Shown here piece by piece: positions 8,145-15,588 of a DNA stretch of 31,702 bases. The stretch's first letter is position 1. Every line of letters starts with the position of its first letter. Below the pieces are notes generated by a model. It worked only from the letters and a program-made list of their open reading frames with translations, was not told the origin of the DNA and did no database searches. The stretch covers positions 1 to 31,702 of the forward strand of contig JBNARO010000023.1 of NCBI GenBank assembly GCA_049718665.1, read 5' to 3'. The position numbers were made by a program, and so were the translations under genes. This DNA is from NZ13-RE01 sp049718665. Its GTDB lineage: Bacteria; Dictyoglomota; Dictyoglomia; Dictyoglomales; Dictyoglomaceae.

Positions 8145-8258
8145 CTATAATACTGACTTCTCTTCATCCTTTAGAGATCTTTCTCTTTTAGAACTCTTTA
8201 GATATCTTTGATAGATTTCTCTAATTTCCGCCCTTCTTTCTTTTAGATTAAGAGCCAT
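8145..8258 (-). pseudogene. Transposase N-terminal fragment (integrase-type IS)
   Basis: The ATG at 8258, with AAGGGG upstream, gives MALNLKERRAEIREIYQRYL, then KSSKRERSLKDEEKSVL and a TAG. This resembles the start of integrase-core IS transposases that begin with a MALSLKERR-like stretch followed by a KASKKEKxKILDEF-like helix. Only 37 codons remain before the stop, and the catalytic DDE core is not recognisable downstream. It marks past IS activity in this decayed region. Confidence 0.5.
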
Positions 8259-8387
8259 GATGTTGCCCCTTAATTTTATTGTTTCTTCCACTTAAAAATT
8301 TCCCCCTTTTATTTTAAAATTTTTAGATTTTTTATATGAGATAAAATTTCACTTCCATATTGATTTTTTATGAGGTAATTTGATTAC

Positions 8388-8416
8388 TTGCTTACTTTAA
8401 AATTTTAAGATATAAT
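8388..8416 (+). promoter_or_regulatory. Sigma-70-type promoter of the DUF2892 gene
   Basis: TTGCTT (8388-8393) and TATAAT (8411-8416) are separated by exactly 17 bp. A roughly 25-nt leader with AGGAGG (8435-8440) follows before the ATG at 8449. Confidence 0.7.
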
Positions 8417-8448
8417 TAAATCAACTTAAAATTTAGGAGGTGGAGAAA

Positions 8449-8643
8449 ATGAACGTTGGGAAAACCGATGCCATCATTAGGGTAATTGTAGGTATAATTT
8501 TACCCCATTTCACTGAATGGGGAATTCTTTCAGGTACAGTCTGGATAGTAATTTTACATATTATAGGGGTTATTTTAGTCTTTACAGCAGTAATAAGATA
8601 CTGTCCCCTCTACAAATTGCTTAATATCTCTACAGCAAAATGA
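8449..8643 (+). CDS. DUF2892 small membrane protein
   Basis: A 64-aa protein with two predicted membrane segments (about residues 9-25 and 29-48). It ends in the family motif YCPLYKLLNIST, the conserved FCPLYxxxGIsT-like tail of DUF2892 (also known as the membrane part of YgaP-like rhodaneses). The start at 8449 is chosen because AGGAGG lies 8 nt before it. An in-frame GTG at 8440 overlaps that ribosome site and is unlikely. The molecular role is unknown. Lying between the decayed region and the sulfolactate lyase genes, it is monocistronic, with its own promoter and a strong terminator. Confidence 0.85.
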   Translation: MNVGKTDAIIRVIVGIILPHFTEWGILSGTVWIVILHIIGVILVFTAVIRYCPLYKLLNISTAK

Positions 8644-8691
8644 ATTTTCTAGAGGGGGAGATTTTTCTCCCCCTCCAGAAAATTCATTTTT
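8641..8691. terminator. Bidirectional Rho-independent terminator
   Basis: Arms 8641-8661 and 8666-8686 pair over 21 bp with a single mismatch around a TTTT loop. The core is GAGGGGGAGA/TCTCCCCCTC. A T-run (8687-8691) follows on the plus strand and AAAA-rich flanking gives T-runs on the minus strand. It serves the DUF2892 gene and the convergent suyB, whose stop is at 8690. Confidence 0.9.
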
Positions 8692-9847
8692 AGGCACTTC
8701 TAAATAATTTTGTCAGTACAAATTCTCTATGATTCAAAACCTCTGCACAAGTTAATCTTCCAGATATTACTCTTAAAAGATAATTCCACAGTTTTTCTCC
8801 TGCTTCTTCTAAACTTTCTTCTAATGTTAAAACTTTACTTACATCTATATCTATATGTTCAGACATAAGAGCTACAGTCTTAGAATTTCCAGATATTTTA
8901 ATCACAGGCACAATGGGATTTCCCACTACATTCCCTTGTCCTGTGGGGAAAAGATGAACCACCGCTCCTCCCGCAGCAAATAGAGTAATAGCCTCTGCTG
9001 CAGCAGAAGAGGTATTCATAAAATAAAGACCCTTCCCAGGAGGAGTTTCTGCCATTTCAAGAACACCATCTATCTTAGCCTTGCCAATCTTTTGGATATT
9101 TCCCAATGCTTTTTCTTCAATAGTGCTTAGTCCTCCTTTTATATTCCCCTCTGTAGGCTGAGATCCCAATAGGTCTTCTCCCTCTCTCTTTATAAATTCT
9201 TGATATTCATTAAATATCTCTAAAAATTTATTTCTCTCTTTTTCGCTTTTTATTCTGTCCAATATGATATGCTCTCCTCCCGTTAACTCTGATGTTTCTC
9301 CAAAAAGAACTGTGCCTCCATAAGAAATTAATTTTTCAACTACCTTTCCCACTGTAGGATTCGCAGCAAGCCCCGAAGTGGTATCCGACTCACCACATTT
9401 TATGCTCATAACAAGTTCTGAAATTTCTACCTCTTCTCTCTCTATCTCTGAGGCATCTTGAACTAATTTTTGTGCAACTCGAGATGCTTTTTCTATGGTC
9501 TTTAAATCTCCCGAACCTTCAATATAAAAAGCTTCAACAGGTTTTTTAGTTTTAGCTATACCCTCAGCTATTTTCGTAGTCCACTTTTCCTCTATTCCAA
9601 TAACTATGGCAGAGGCAATATTAGGATTTGATCCGGTACCTATCATGGTACGAAAAAATAAATCTAAATCTTTCCCGAATTGAAGCCTTCCATAAGGATG
9701 AGTAATAGGAAGAGTACCAGAGATTAACTTACAAACCCCCTCTACCGCAGTATTGGAAATATCATCTACTGATATTACCGCCACGTAATTTCTAACTCCA
9801 ACTCTTCCATCAGGTCTAATATATCCTTTAAAAGTAATTTTATTCAC
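8690..9847 (-). CDS. suyB: (2R)-sulfolactate sulfo-lyase large subunit (SuyB; UxaA family)
   Basis: SuyAB cleaves the C-S bond of (R)-3-sulfolactate to pyruvate and sulfite. The 385 aa cover the UxaA/altronase C-terminal fold alone. Visible motifs are DGRVGVRN (13-20), HPYGRLQFG (50-58), IKCGESDTTSGL (149-160), FGETSELTGGEH, TIEEKALGNIQKIG, FPTGQGNVVGNPI and the end HREFVLTKLFRSA. Altronate dehydratase (UxaA) has Cys in the corresponding YGCSQLG and CGGSDGLSG; here those are YGRLQFG and CGESDTTSG, as I recall for characterised SuyB proteins. The separate 93-aa SAF subunit also fits SuyA plus SuyB. The start is a GTG (9847) with AGGAGGTGG at 9855-9863. It is last in the operon gntR-suyA-suyB. 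A sugar-acid dehydratase is the alternative reading. Confidence 0.85.
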   Translation of the reverse strand: MNKITFKGYIRPDGRVGVRNYVAVISVDDISNTAVEGVCKLISGTLPITHPYGRLQFGKDLDLFFRTMIGTGSNPNIASAIVIGIEEKWTTKIAEGIAKTKKPVEAFYIEGSGDLKTIEKASRVAQKLVQDASEIEREEVEISELVMSIKCGESDTTSGLAANPTVGKVVEKLISYGGTVLFGETSELTGGEHIILDRIKSEKERNKFLEIFNEYQEFIKREGEDLLGSQPTEGNIKGGLSTIEEKALGNIQKIGKAKIDGVLEMAETPPGKGLYFMNTSSAAAEAITLFAAGGAVVHLFPTGQGNVVGNPIVPVIKISGNSKTVALMSEHIDIDVSKVLTLEESLEEAGEKLWNYLLRVISGRLTCAEVLNHREFVLTKLFRSA

Positions 9848-9851
9848 CTTT

Positions 9852-10133
9852 CTACCACCTCCTACTTTTTATATTATGAATATGCACATGTTCACCTTTT
9901 TTAATCTCCTTTACAGCTTCACCTATCACTTCTCCATATTTGATAACCAGATCTCTCTGTACCAAATCTTGAAGAGCAATTTTATGCCCTAATGGAATAT
10001 CATCCAGAGCTTCTAATTCTATCCATTCCCCTTCTTCCAGGTAATATCCTTTTACTTTTTCTCCCTTCTTTATATCCGCCACTGCAACTCCCACATTATC
10101 TCTCTTGTTATGCACTAAAAACTTATGATCCAT
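9852..10133 (-). CDS. suyA: (2R)-sulfolactate sulfo-lyase small subunit (SuyA; SAF domain)
   Basis: A 93-aa SAF-domain protein, the stand-alone counterpart of the N-terminal domain of fused UxaA. Core motifs are LEALDDIPLGHKIAL (about 40-54), VIKYGEVIGEA and GEHVHIHNIKSRRW at the end. The HNxKxxRW tail matches SuyA in my memory of the family, while UxaA has HNTRTN. It forms a complex with SuyB, whose GTG start follows after 4 nt. The gap to gntR upstream is 2 nt, so the three genes share one message. Confidence 0.85.
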   Translation of the reverse strand: MDHKFLVHNKRDNVGVAVADIKKGEKVKGYYLEEGEWIELEALDDIPLGHKIALQDLVQRDLVIKYGEVIGEAVKEIKKGEHVHIHNIKSRRW

Positions 10134-10135
10134 GA

Positions 10136-10819
10136 CTATCTAACCTCCCTCTCTCCAGTTTTCTCAAGATAAGTCTTCAAGGCTACCTCTTTTGTTTTTC
10201 TTATATGAAGCCTCATATACTCTTCAGCAAGATCAGGATTTCTCTCCTCTAAGGCTTTAATTATATTCTTGTGCTCTTTTAAAGACTCCTCTGCTCTTCC
10301 AGGGATATTTACAGAACTTGTCATTAGAAGTCTTATTTGACTTCTAATATTCTCAAGAAATTTAAAAAGTCTCCTATTCTTACTCTTATCCCAGATAGTT
10401 TTATGGAACTTCTCATCAATATCAGAATATTTTTCCAACTTACCTTGAATTACATATCTTTCCCCTTCCTTTAAAAGTTCCTTCAGTTCATTAAGGACAT
10501 CCAAATCTAAGTTTTCACAAAATTTTCTCACTGCAAATCCTTCTAAAACTTCTCTTAATTCATAGATCTCAATAGCGTCTTCAATATCTATTTTTGTCAC
10601 AAACATTCCTCTTCTGGGAATACTTTCTACTAAACCCTCCCTTTCCAATCTTACTAAAGCTTCTTTCACAGGAGTTCTACTTACTTTTAACTCCTCACTT
10701 AATATATCTACTGTGAGTTTTGTTCCCGGACGAAATTGACCTGAAATTATAGCTTCTCTAATCCTCTCATAGACTTTCGTAGATATAAGCGACTCCTCTA
10801 TAGGATTCAACTTTTTCAT
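10136..10819 (-). CDS. GntR family (FadR/FCD) transcriptional regulator of the sulfonate cluster
   Basis: A 227-aa repressor-type protein. The N-terminal winged helix-turn-helix covers about 14-80, with VYERIREAIISGQFRPGTKL and the recognition helix VSRTPVKEALVRLEREGLV. The C-terminal FCD ligand domain (about 85-215) has likely metal ligands in DIDEKFH, EHKNII and RLHIRKT. FCD regulators usually sense organic acids, so sulfolactate or a related pathway acid is a reasonable ligand. It is the first gene of the suy operon and divergent from the plus-strand catabolic and transport operon. Its own promoter overlaps the palindrome at 10863-10878, so it probably controls both directions. GAGGGAGA precedes the ATG at 10819. 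Confidence 0.9.
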   Translation of the reverse strand: MKKLNPIEESLISTKVYERIREAIISGQFRPGTKLTVDILSEELKVSRTPVKEALVRLEREGLVESIPRRGMFVTKIDIEDAIEIYELREVLEGFAVRKFCENLDLDVLNELKELLKEGERYVIQGKLEKYSDIDEKFHKTIWDKSKNRRLFKFLENIRSQIRLLMTSSVNIPGRAEESLKEHKNIIKALEERNPDLAEEYMRLHIRKTKEVALKTYLEKTGEREVR

Positions 10820-10855
10820 TTCTCTCCCTCTTTTCTTAATTATGATTTACCTTAA

Positions 10856-10884
10856 ATTATACATTTTAAATTTAAAATTTTCAA
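10856..10884 (-). promoter_or_regulatory. Promoter of gntR-suyAB (minus strand)
   Basis: On the minus strand, TTGAAA (10879-10884) and TATAAT (10856-10861) are spaced by 17 bp. The spacer is almost entirely the perfect palindrome at 10863-10878, so a bound regulator would block it. Confidence 0.75.
10863..10878. promoter_or_regulatory. Palindromic operator candidate for the GntR regulator
   Basis: ATTTTAAATTTAAAAT is a perfect 16-bp palindrome placed in the spacer of the minus promoter. A 13-bp direct repeat, ACATTTTAAATTT, occurs at 10861-10873 and again at 10889-10901. The second copy overlaps the -35 and spacer of the plus promoter, so two operator sites could serve the two directions. 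The sequence is AT-only, so chance palindromy in an AT-rich genome is a caveat. Confidence 0.5.
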
Positions 10885-10885
10885 T

Positions 10886-10914
10886 TTGACATTTTAAATT
10901 TATTTTGGTAGAAT
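10886..10914 (+). promoter_or_regulatory. Promoter of the plus-strand sulfonated-sugar operon
   Basis: TTGACA (10886-10891) and TAGAAT (10909-10914) are spaced by 17 bp. TGG immediately before TAGAAT makes it an extended -10 as well. This is one of the best promoters in the window and drives the operon beginning at 10936. Confidence 0.85.
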
Positions 10915-10935
10915 TTTTGACAAAAAGGAAAAAAC

Positions 10936-12348
10936 ATGAAGAGGGGTATGAAAATGGCAAATTTAATAAATGTTTATAATCCATATGATGGAACCATTAT
11001 AGAGACTATTCCTGAATCTACCCTTGAAGATGTAGAAAGAGCAATAGAGAAAGCCGAAAAAGGTAAAAAAATTATGGCTGAGACAAGTCTTTTTGAAAGA
11101 TCTGAGATCCTTAGAAAAACTGCAGAAATCATAGAAAAAAACAAAGAAGATTTTGCTATAACCTTGGTTAAAGAGGTAGGAAAAACAATAAAAGAAGCAA
11201 GAGTAGAAGTAAGGAGAGCAGTTGAAATTTTTAAGATGGCAAGTGAGGAAGCTAAAAGAATTCACGGAGAAACTCTACCCTTTGACAGTGTTATAAATAG
11301 AGAAAAAAGAGTGGGATATTTTACAAGAGTTCCTGTAGGAATCATAGCTGCAATAACACCTTTTAATGTGCCTTTAGTACTTGCATCCCATAAAATTGCT
11401 CCCGCTATAGCGGGAGGAAACTCAATAGTATTTAAACCTTCCACAATAACTCCTTTAGCGGATATAAAATTGGCAAAAGCTTTAGTAGAGGCGGGACTTC
11501 CTGAAGAAGCTATTAATGTGGTTATTGGACCTGGAAGCACCGTTGGAAATGCCATCATTAAGGATACAAGAATAAGGATGATAAGCTTTACAGGAAGTAA
11601 AGAGGTGGGTATAGAAATACTTAAAAATGCAGGGTTGAAAAAAGTTAGCTTAGAACTTGGTTCTAACTCTGCCTTAATTCTTTCAAAAAAGGGAGACCTT
11701 TCTTCTGCAGTTTCTGCCACCATTAGAGGGGGTTATGCGGTAGCGGGACAAGTTTGTATATCAGTTCAAAGAGTTTTAGTCCAAAGAGAAGTATTTGATG
11801 AATATCTGGAAAAATTGATTGATGGAGTGAAAAGAATCAAAGTAGGAGATCCTATGAAGGAAGATACCGATATGGGACCAGTAATTAATGAGGATGCTGC
11901 AAAAAGAATAGAAGAATGGATAAAAGAAGCAGAAAACATGGGAGCAAAGGTGGTCTTCGGAGGTAATAGAGAAAGAACATTATTTGAACCCACAGTAGTA
12001 ATAAATGTTCCAGTGGAAGCAAAATTATTTTCTAAGGAAGTTTTTGGCCCCGTCGTGGTTGTAAATCCCTTTGACAAACTTTCCGAAGCTATCGAAATGG
12101 CTAATAATTCCGAATACGGTCTTCAGGCAGGAATATTCACAAACGATATTGAAGAAGCATTCTATGCCATCAAGAAGCTGGAAGTAGGAGGAGTAATGAT
12201 AAACGATGCTCCTTCTTACAGAGCAGACTTCATGCCATATGGTGGAGTTAAGGGAAGTGGTATTGGAAGAGAGGGAGTTAAATATGCTTTAGAAGAGATG
12301 ACAGAAATTAAAACTGTCTGCTTCAATTTGAGAGGAGGGATAGAATGA
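10936..12348 (+). CDS. Aldehyde dehydrogenase, probable sulfolactaldehyde dehydrogenase
   Basis: An NAD(P)-dependent aldehyde dehydrogenase, 470 aa. Visible features are TPFNVP (N144), the cofactor Lys in VFKPS (K167), FTGSKEVG, the general base E240 in SLELGSN, and the nucleophile C274 in AGQVCISVQRV. It belongs to the lactaldehyde/phosphonoacetaldehyde dehydrogenase-like branch, small C3 or C2 aldehyde enzymes. In the context of SuyAB and a transaldolase the natural substrate is 3-sulfolactaldehyde, oxidised to sulfolactate. Lactaldehyde is the alternative. AAGGA precedes the ATG at 10936; an ATG at 10954 with GAGGGG is also possible and would better match usual family N-termini. It overlaps the transaldolase gene by 4 nt. 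Confidence 0.87.
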   Translation: MKRGMKMANLINVYNPYDGTIIETIPESTLEDVERAIEKAEKGKKIMAETSLFERSEILRKTAEIIEKNKEDFAITLVKEVGKTIKEARVEVRRAVEIFKMASEEAKRIHGETLPFDSVINREKRVGYFTRVPVGIIAAITPFNVPLVLASHKIAPAIAGGNSIVFKPSTITPLADIKLAKALVEAGLPEEAINVVIGPGSTVGNAIIKDTRIRMISFTGSKEVGIEILKNAGLKKVSLELGSNSALILSKKGDLSSAVSATIRGGYAVAGQVCISVQRVLVQREVFDEYLEKLIDGVKRIKVGDPMKEDTDMGPVINEDAAKRIEEWIKEAENMGAKVVFGGNRERTLFEPTVVINVPVEAKLFSKEVFGPVVVVNPFDKLSEAIEMANNSEYGLQAGIFTNDIEEAFYAIKKLEVGGVMINDAPSYRADFMPYGGVKGSGIGREGVKYALEEMTEIKTVCFNLRGGIE

Positions 12349-12989
12349 AGCTCTTCCTTGATACCGCCAACGTTCAAGAAATAAGAGAAGCGTGGAGTTT
12401 AGGAATTATTGATGGAGTAACTACAAATCCTACCCATATCTCAAAAGAAAATAGAAAATTTAGAGAGCTCGTAGAAGAAATTTGCTCTATTGTAGACGGA
12501 CCAGTAAGTGTAGAAGCAGTAAGTCTTAGGGCTGAAGATATAGTTAAAGAAGCAGAAGATTTATCTAAGATATCGCCTAATATTGTAATTAAAATCCCTG
12601 CTATAAAAGAGGGGATAAAAGCCACAAAAATCTTGACTGAAAAAGGTATAAAAACAAATATGACCCTTGTTTTTTCTCCGTCACAAGCTCTCTTAGCAGG
12701 AAAGGTAGGAGCCACTTACGTAAGTCCTTTTGTGGGGCGACTCGATGATATTAGCGAAGAAGGAATGAATTTAGTAGCGGACATAAAGAAAATATATTCT
12801 AATTATGGTTTTAAAACTCAAATAATTGTTTCCGCTATAAGAAATCCTATGCATGTTGTAAAAGCTGCCTTAATTGGTGCGGATGTAGCAACTATGAGAT
12901 TTGATATTCTCATGTCTCTCTTTAAACATCCTATGACTGAACTTGGTTTAGAACAATTTTTAAAAGATTGGGAAAAGGTTCCTAAATAA
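12345..12989 (+). CDS. TalC-type transaldolase, probable sulfofructose transaldolase
   Basis: A 214-aa small transaldolase/fructose-6-phosphate aldolase family barrel. Visible are LFLDTAN (D6), GVTTNPT (N28), the Schiff-base lysine K83 in VIKIPA, KTNMTLVFS and SPFVGRLDDI. The last two motifs favour true TalC transaldolases over FSA aldolases. The usual IPMTxEG reads IPAIKEG here, a change next to the catalytic lysine that may reflect a different substrate. In the sulfo-TAL pathway such an enzyme cleaves 6-deoxy-6-sulfofructose, releases sulfolactaldehyde and passes the dihydroxyacetone unit to glyceraldehyde-3-phosphate, giving fructose-6-phosphate. The ATG overlaps the dehydrogenase stop (ATGA), supporting consecutive steps. 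A housekeeping transaldolase is the other possibility. Confidence 0.87.
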   Translation: MKLFLDTANVQEIREAWSLGIIDGVTTNPTHISKENRKFRELVEEICSIVDGPVSVEAVSLRAEDIVKEAEDLSKISPNIVIKIPAIKEGIKATKILTEKGIKTNMTLVFSPSQALLAGKVGATYVSPFVGRLDDISEEGMNLVADIKKIYSNYGFKTQIIVSAIRNPMHVVKAALIGADVATMRFDILMSLFKHPMTELGLEQFLKDWEKVPK

Positions 12990-12990
12990 A

Positions 12991-14217
12991 ATGTTTAACT
13001 ATTACTTACCGTATGGTAAAAAGAGAATAAAGATTACAGTACCCTACTCTGCTGATCTTCTTAAACCTAAGAAGATTAAAGTTAAGAAGCCCTTGGATTT
13101 ATTGCTCTATGAGGCCTTACAAAATCCTATGAATCATAACTCTTTATCTGAGTTTCTAGAAGATAAAAATAATATTGCCATAAGTATAGAAGATGACACC
13201 AGGCCTATAAATAACAAAGAAGTCCTTAGAATTTTGTTTAACTATCTAAGAGAGAAAGGAATCAAGAAGAAGAGCATAAAAATTATAGTAGCCACAGGAC
13301 TTCATCATGACAAAACTCTTTATGATTTTTCTGATATAAGTTATGACTTCTCAGTTGAAGTAATAAAGCATAACCCTGATAACGATTTGGTCTTTATAGA
13401 AGATGAAAATTTAGGAAAAGTGGGAATCAATAGAGAATTCATAAAAGCAGATGCAAGAATTATAATAGGAGATGTGGTTCCTCACCAAATTTTTGGATTT
13501 TCAGGTCCTCCTAAAAGTATAATTCCAGGACTTTCTGATAGAGAAACTATAAATAAAACTCATAAGCAAGTACTTTTCCATGAGCTTAAAGCGGGTATTG
13601 AAAATAACATAGTTTTAAATTGGGTCATCAATTTTAGTAAAAAAATTCCCAATATATTTTCTATCAACCTGATTCAAGATGTAGAAAAAAATGTACTAAA
13701 TGTAATAACTGGAGAGATAGTCAGTTCCTTTGAAAAAGCAATAAAAAAATCAAAAGAAATATATTGTGTAGAAGTAGACAAAGAATACGATGTAGTAATT
13801 ACTTCGCCAGGAGGATATCCTGAAGATCAAGACTTGTACCAAACTCAGAAGGCCTTTAGACATGCAAGTTACATCACAAAAGAAGGAGGGAAAATAATAG
13901 TTTTCGCCCCTTGTTCAAGAGGATGGGGATCCGAAGACTTTAAAAAAATAACCGAGAAAATAATTGACGTAGATAGAACAATAGAAGAACTCAGAAATAA
14001 CTTCTCAGTGGGAAAACATAAGCTCCTATTCTTTTTAGAATTATCAAAAAAATACAAGTTATTTCTGTATAGTGATTATGATTTTTCTCAGAATATATCT
14101 CAATTTATAACCAAGATTAAAAGTAAAAACCTCTCCAGTACTATAAATAAAGAAGACAGGGAAATAGTAATACTATATGGTGGAAATTTCTTGGTACCCG
14201 CATTGAAGAAAAGCTAA
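12991..14217 (+). CDS. LarA-family (DUF2088) nickel-dependent 2-hydroxyacid racemase homologue
   Basis: A 408-aa member of the LarA superfamily, which racemises or epimerises 2-hydroxyacids with the nickel-pincer nucleotide cofactor. The key residues of lactate racemase are all present at the right spacing: DDTRP (68-72), H105 in ATGLHHD, H165 in VVPHQIFGFSG, the pincer-anchoring lysine K175 in PPKSIIPG, and H191 in ETINKTH. The 10- and 16-residue gaps between H165, K175 and H191 equal those of LarA (174, 184, 200). FSGPPK replaces the usual FSGGAK. Placed 1 nt after the transaldolase and in a cluster with SuyAB, sulfolactate is the likely substrate. The cofactor genes larB, larC and larE are not in this window and would be needed elsewhere. 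Confidence 0.85.
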   Translation: MFNYYLPYGKKRIKITVPYSADLLKPKKIKVKKPLDLLLYEALQNPMNHNSLSEFLEDKNNIAISIEDDTRPINNKEVLRILFNYLREKGIKKKSIKIIVATGLHHDKTLYDFSDISYDFSVEVIKHNPDNDLVFIEDENLGKVGINREFIKADARIIIGDVVPHQIFGFSGPPKSIIPGLSDRETINKTHKQVLFHELKAGIENNIVLNWVINFSKKIPNIFSINLIQDVEKNVLNVITGEIVSSFEKAIKKSKEIYCVEVDKEYDVVITSPGGYPEDQDLYQTQKAFRHASYITKEGGKIIVFAPCSRGWGSEDFKKITEKIIDVDRTIEELRNNFSVGKHKLLFFLELSKKYKLFLYSDYDFSQNISQFITKIKSKNLSSTINKEDREIVILYGGNFLVPALKKS

Positions 14218-14289
14218 GGGAGGTGAGAGAAATTAAATTTTACCTTTTTAAAGATTTTAGAAATCTAAAGATTCTAGGAGGGACTAAAT

Positions 14290-15588
14290 ATGAGAGGTAA
14301 AATTCTTCTTTCTGTATCTCTAATCCTAATTTTGAGCCTTGTTTTTGCTCAAACAACACCATATAAAACTACCATCAATGTCTTAGTTTGGGATGATGCT
14401 CATACTAAAGCTGTCAAGACCTTAATTCCAGAGTTTGAGAAAGTAACAGGTATCAAAGTTAATTTTGTAGCACTTCCCACTCGATCTGTACTTGAAAAAG
14501 CAGCTGTAGGTATATCCATGGATAGAACAGACTATGACTTAGTATCTATTGATGAACCCTTTGTTCCTCAATTCGGAGAACTATTAGTTCCCTATCCTTT
14601 ATGGCCTAAAGGTAAAGTTTTTGAGAAAGTAGACCTAAAAGACATTGCAGAAGGAGCAGTTAATGCAGCTTTTTGGGAAGGTAGCGCCCGTGGTCTACCT
14701 ATAAACGGTAATGTTTATATCTATATATACAGAAAAGATTTATTTGAAGATCCTAAGAACAAAGAAGAATTTAAGAAAGAATATGGTTATGAATTAAATC
14801 CACCAAATACCTTTAAAGAACTCTTAGACGTTTCAAGATTCTTTGCTAAAAAGCCAAACATGTATGGCTTTGGACCATTTACCATAAAAGCAGAGGGAGT
14901 AACAGCAGAAGCAGTATTTATGATGTCCTCTTTTGGAACAGATATTCTTAAAGTAAGTGGAAAAACTGTAAAGTTGGTACTTGACAAGAAGAAAGCTGTA
15001 GATGCTCTTAAATTCTACAAGGAACTCTTGGAAACAGCACCTCCAGGCAAGCTCTCTTTTGGACATACCGAAAGGATCCAAGCATTCAATATGGGACAAA
15101 TTGCGGTAATGTTCCAATGGCCTGCTTTAATTCCAAACCATGAAGATCCAAAGCAATCCTTAGTAGCAGGGAAAATTGGGTATATAGTTCCTCCAGCAGG
15201 TCCTGCTCGAAGAGTTGCTGTTACAGGATGTTGGATTCTCGGAATCCCTAAAGCATCTAAGAATAAAACAGCAGCTGCAGAGTTTGCCTACTGGTGGGGT
15301 TCTAAAGAGGCAGGAAAGAAACTGGTAGAGGCAGGGATGTCTCCTGTAAGAAAAGATCTCCTTTCTGATCCAGAATTGCAAAAGACAAGAAAATGGTATC
15401 CAGTTGCTCTGGAAGCCTTTAAATATGGAGTAAGTAGACCAAGATTTAAAGACTACGCAAGAGTATCAGAAGTAATTCAAGTTTATTGGACAAAGGGTTT
15501 AAGTGGTGAGCTTACCCCAGAACAAGCTATAGATTCCATGTACATCGAGATATATAAGATACTAAAGGAGGGGGGCTATGTTCGGTAG
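14290..15588 (+). CDS. ABC transporter sugar-binding protein (family 1)
   Basis: An extracytoplasmic solute-binding protein of the MalE/UgpB type, 432 aa. The signal peptide covers about residues 1-20 (Lys-containing start, LLSVSLILILSLVFA core), with likely cleavage before QTTPY. There is no lipobox Cys, so it is free or anchored by other means. The body shows the usual bilobal pattern (VLVWDDAHTKAVKTLIPEFE, ADKKKAVDALKFYKELL-like helix, HTERIQAFNMGQIAVMFQWP). TAGGAGGG precedes the ATG at 14290. Cluster context suggests a sulfoquinovosyl glycoside or free sulfoquinovose as ligand; sequence alone gives no ligand. The stop overlaps the next start by 11 nt. The 72-nt gap before it holds a small hairpin, AGATTT/AAATCT. 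Confidence 0.9.
   Translation: MRGKILLSVSLILILSLVFAQTTPYKTTINVLVWDDAHTKAVKTLIPEFEKVTGIKVNFVALPTRSVLEKAAVGISMDRTDYDLVSIDEPFVPQFGELLVPYPLWPKGKVFEKVDLKDIAEGAVNAAFWEGSARGLPINGNVYIYIYRKDLFEDPKNKEEFKKEYGYELNPPNTFKELLDVSRFFAKKPNMYGFGPFTIKAEGVTAEAVFMMSSFGTDILKVSGKTVKLVLDKKKAVDALKFYKELLETAPPGKLSFGHTERIQAFNMGQIAVMFQWPALIPNHEDPKQSLVAGKIGYIVPPAGPARRVAVTGCWILGIPKASKNKTAAAEFAYWWGSKEAGKKLVEAGMSPVRKDLLSDPELQKTRKWYPVALEAFKYGVSRPRFKDYARVSEVIQVYWTKGLSGELTPEQAIDSMYIEIYKILKEGGYVR

Noticed and set aside
4810..8258. All lesions being sequencing errors
   Set aside because: Single-base shifts could be, but the missing HEPN segment, the HEPN-MNT fusion, the lost FIST N-terminus and the lost GGDEF end are multi-base events in one block.
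7694..8439. CRISPR array, tRNA or riboswitch in the non-coding stretch
   Set aside because: No regularly spaced repeats, cloverleaf or known aptamer pattern was found; the content fits IS decay and the DUF2892 promoter.
8690..10133. Annotation as altronate dehydratase split into two genes
   Set aside because: The UxaA YGCSQLG and CGGSDGLSG motifs are replaced by YGRLQFG and CGESDTTSG, and the tails HREFVLTKLFRSA and HNIKSRRW fit SuyB and SuyA. No altronate or uronate partner genes are present.
11262..12077. Long minus-strand open frames inside the aldehyde dehydrogenase gene
   Set aside because: They are antisense to a well-supported gene, show no recognisable motif and lack ribosome sites.
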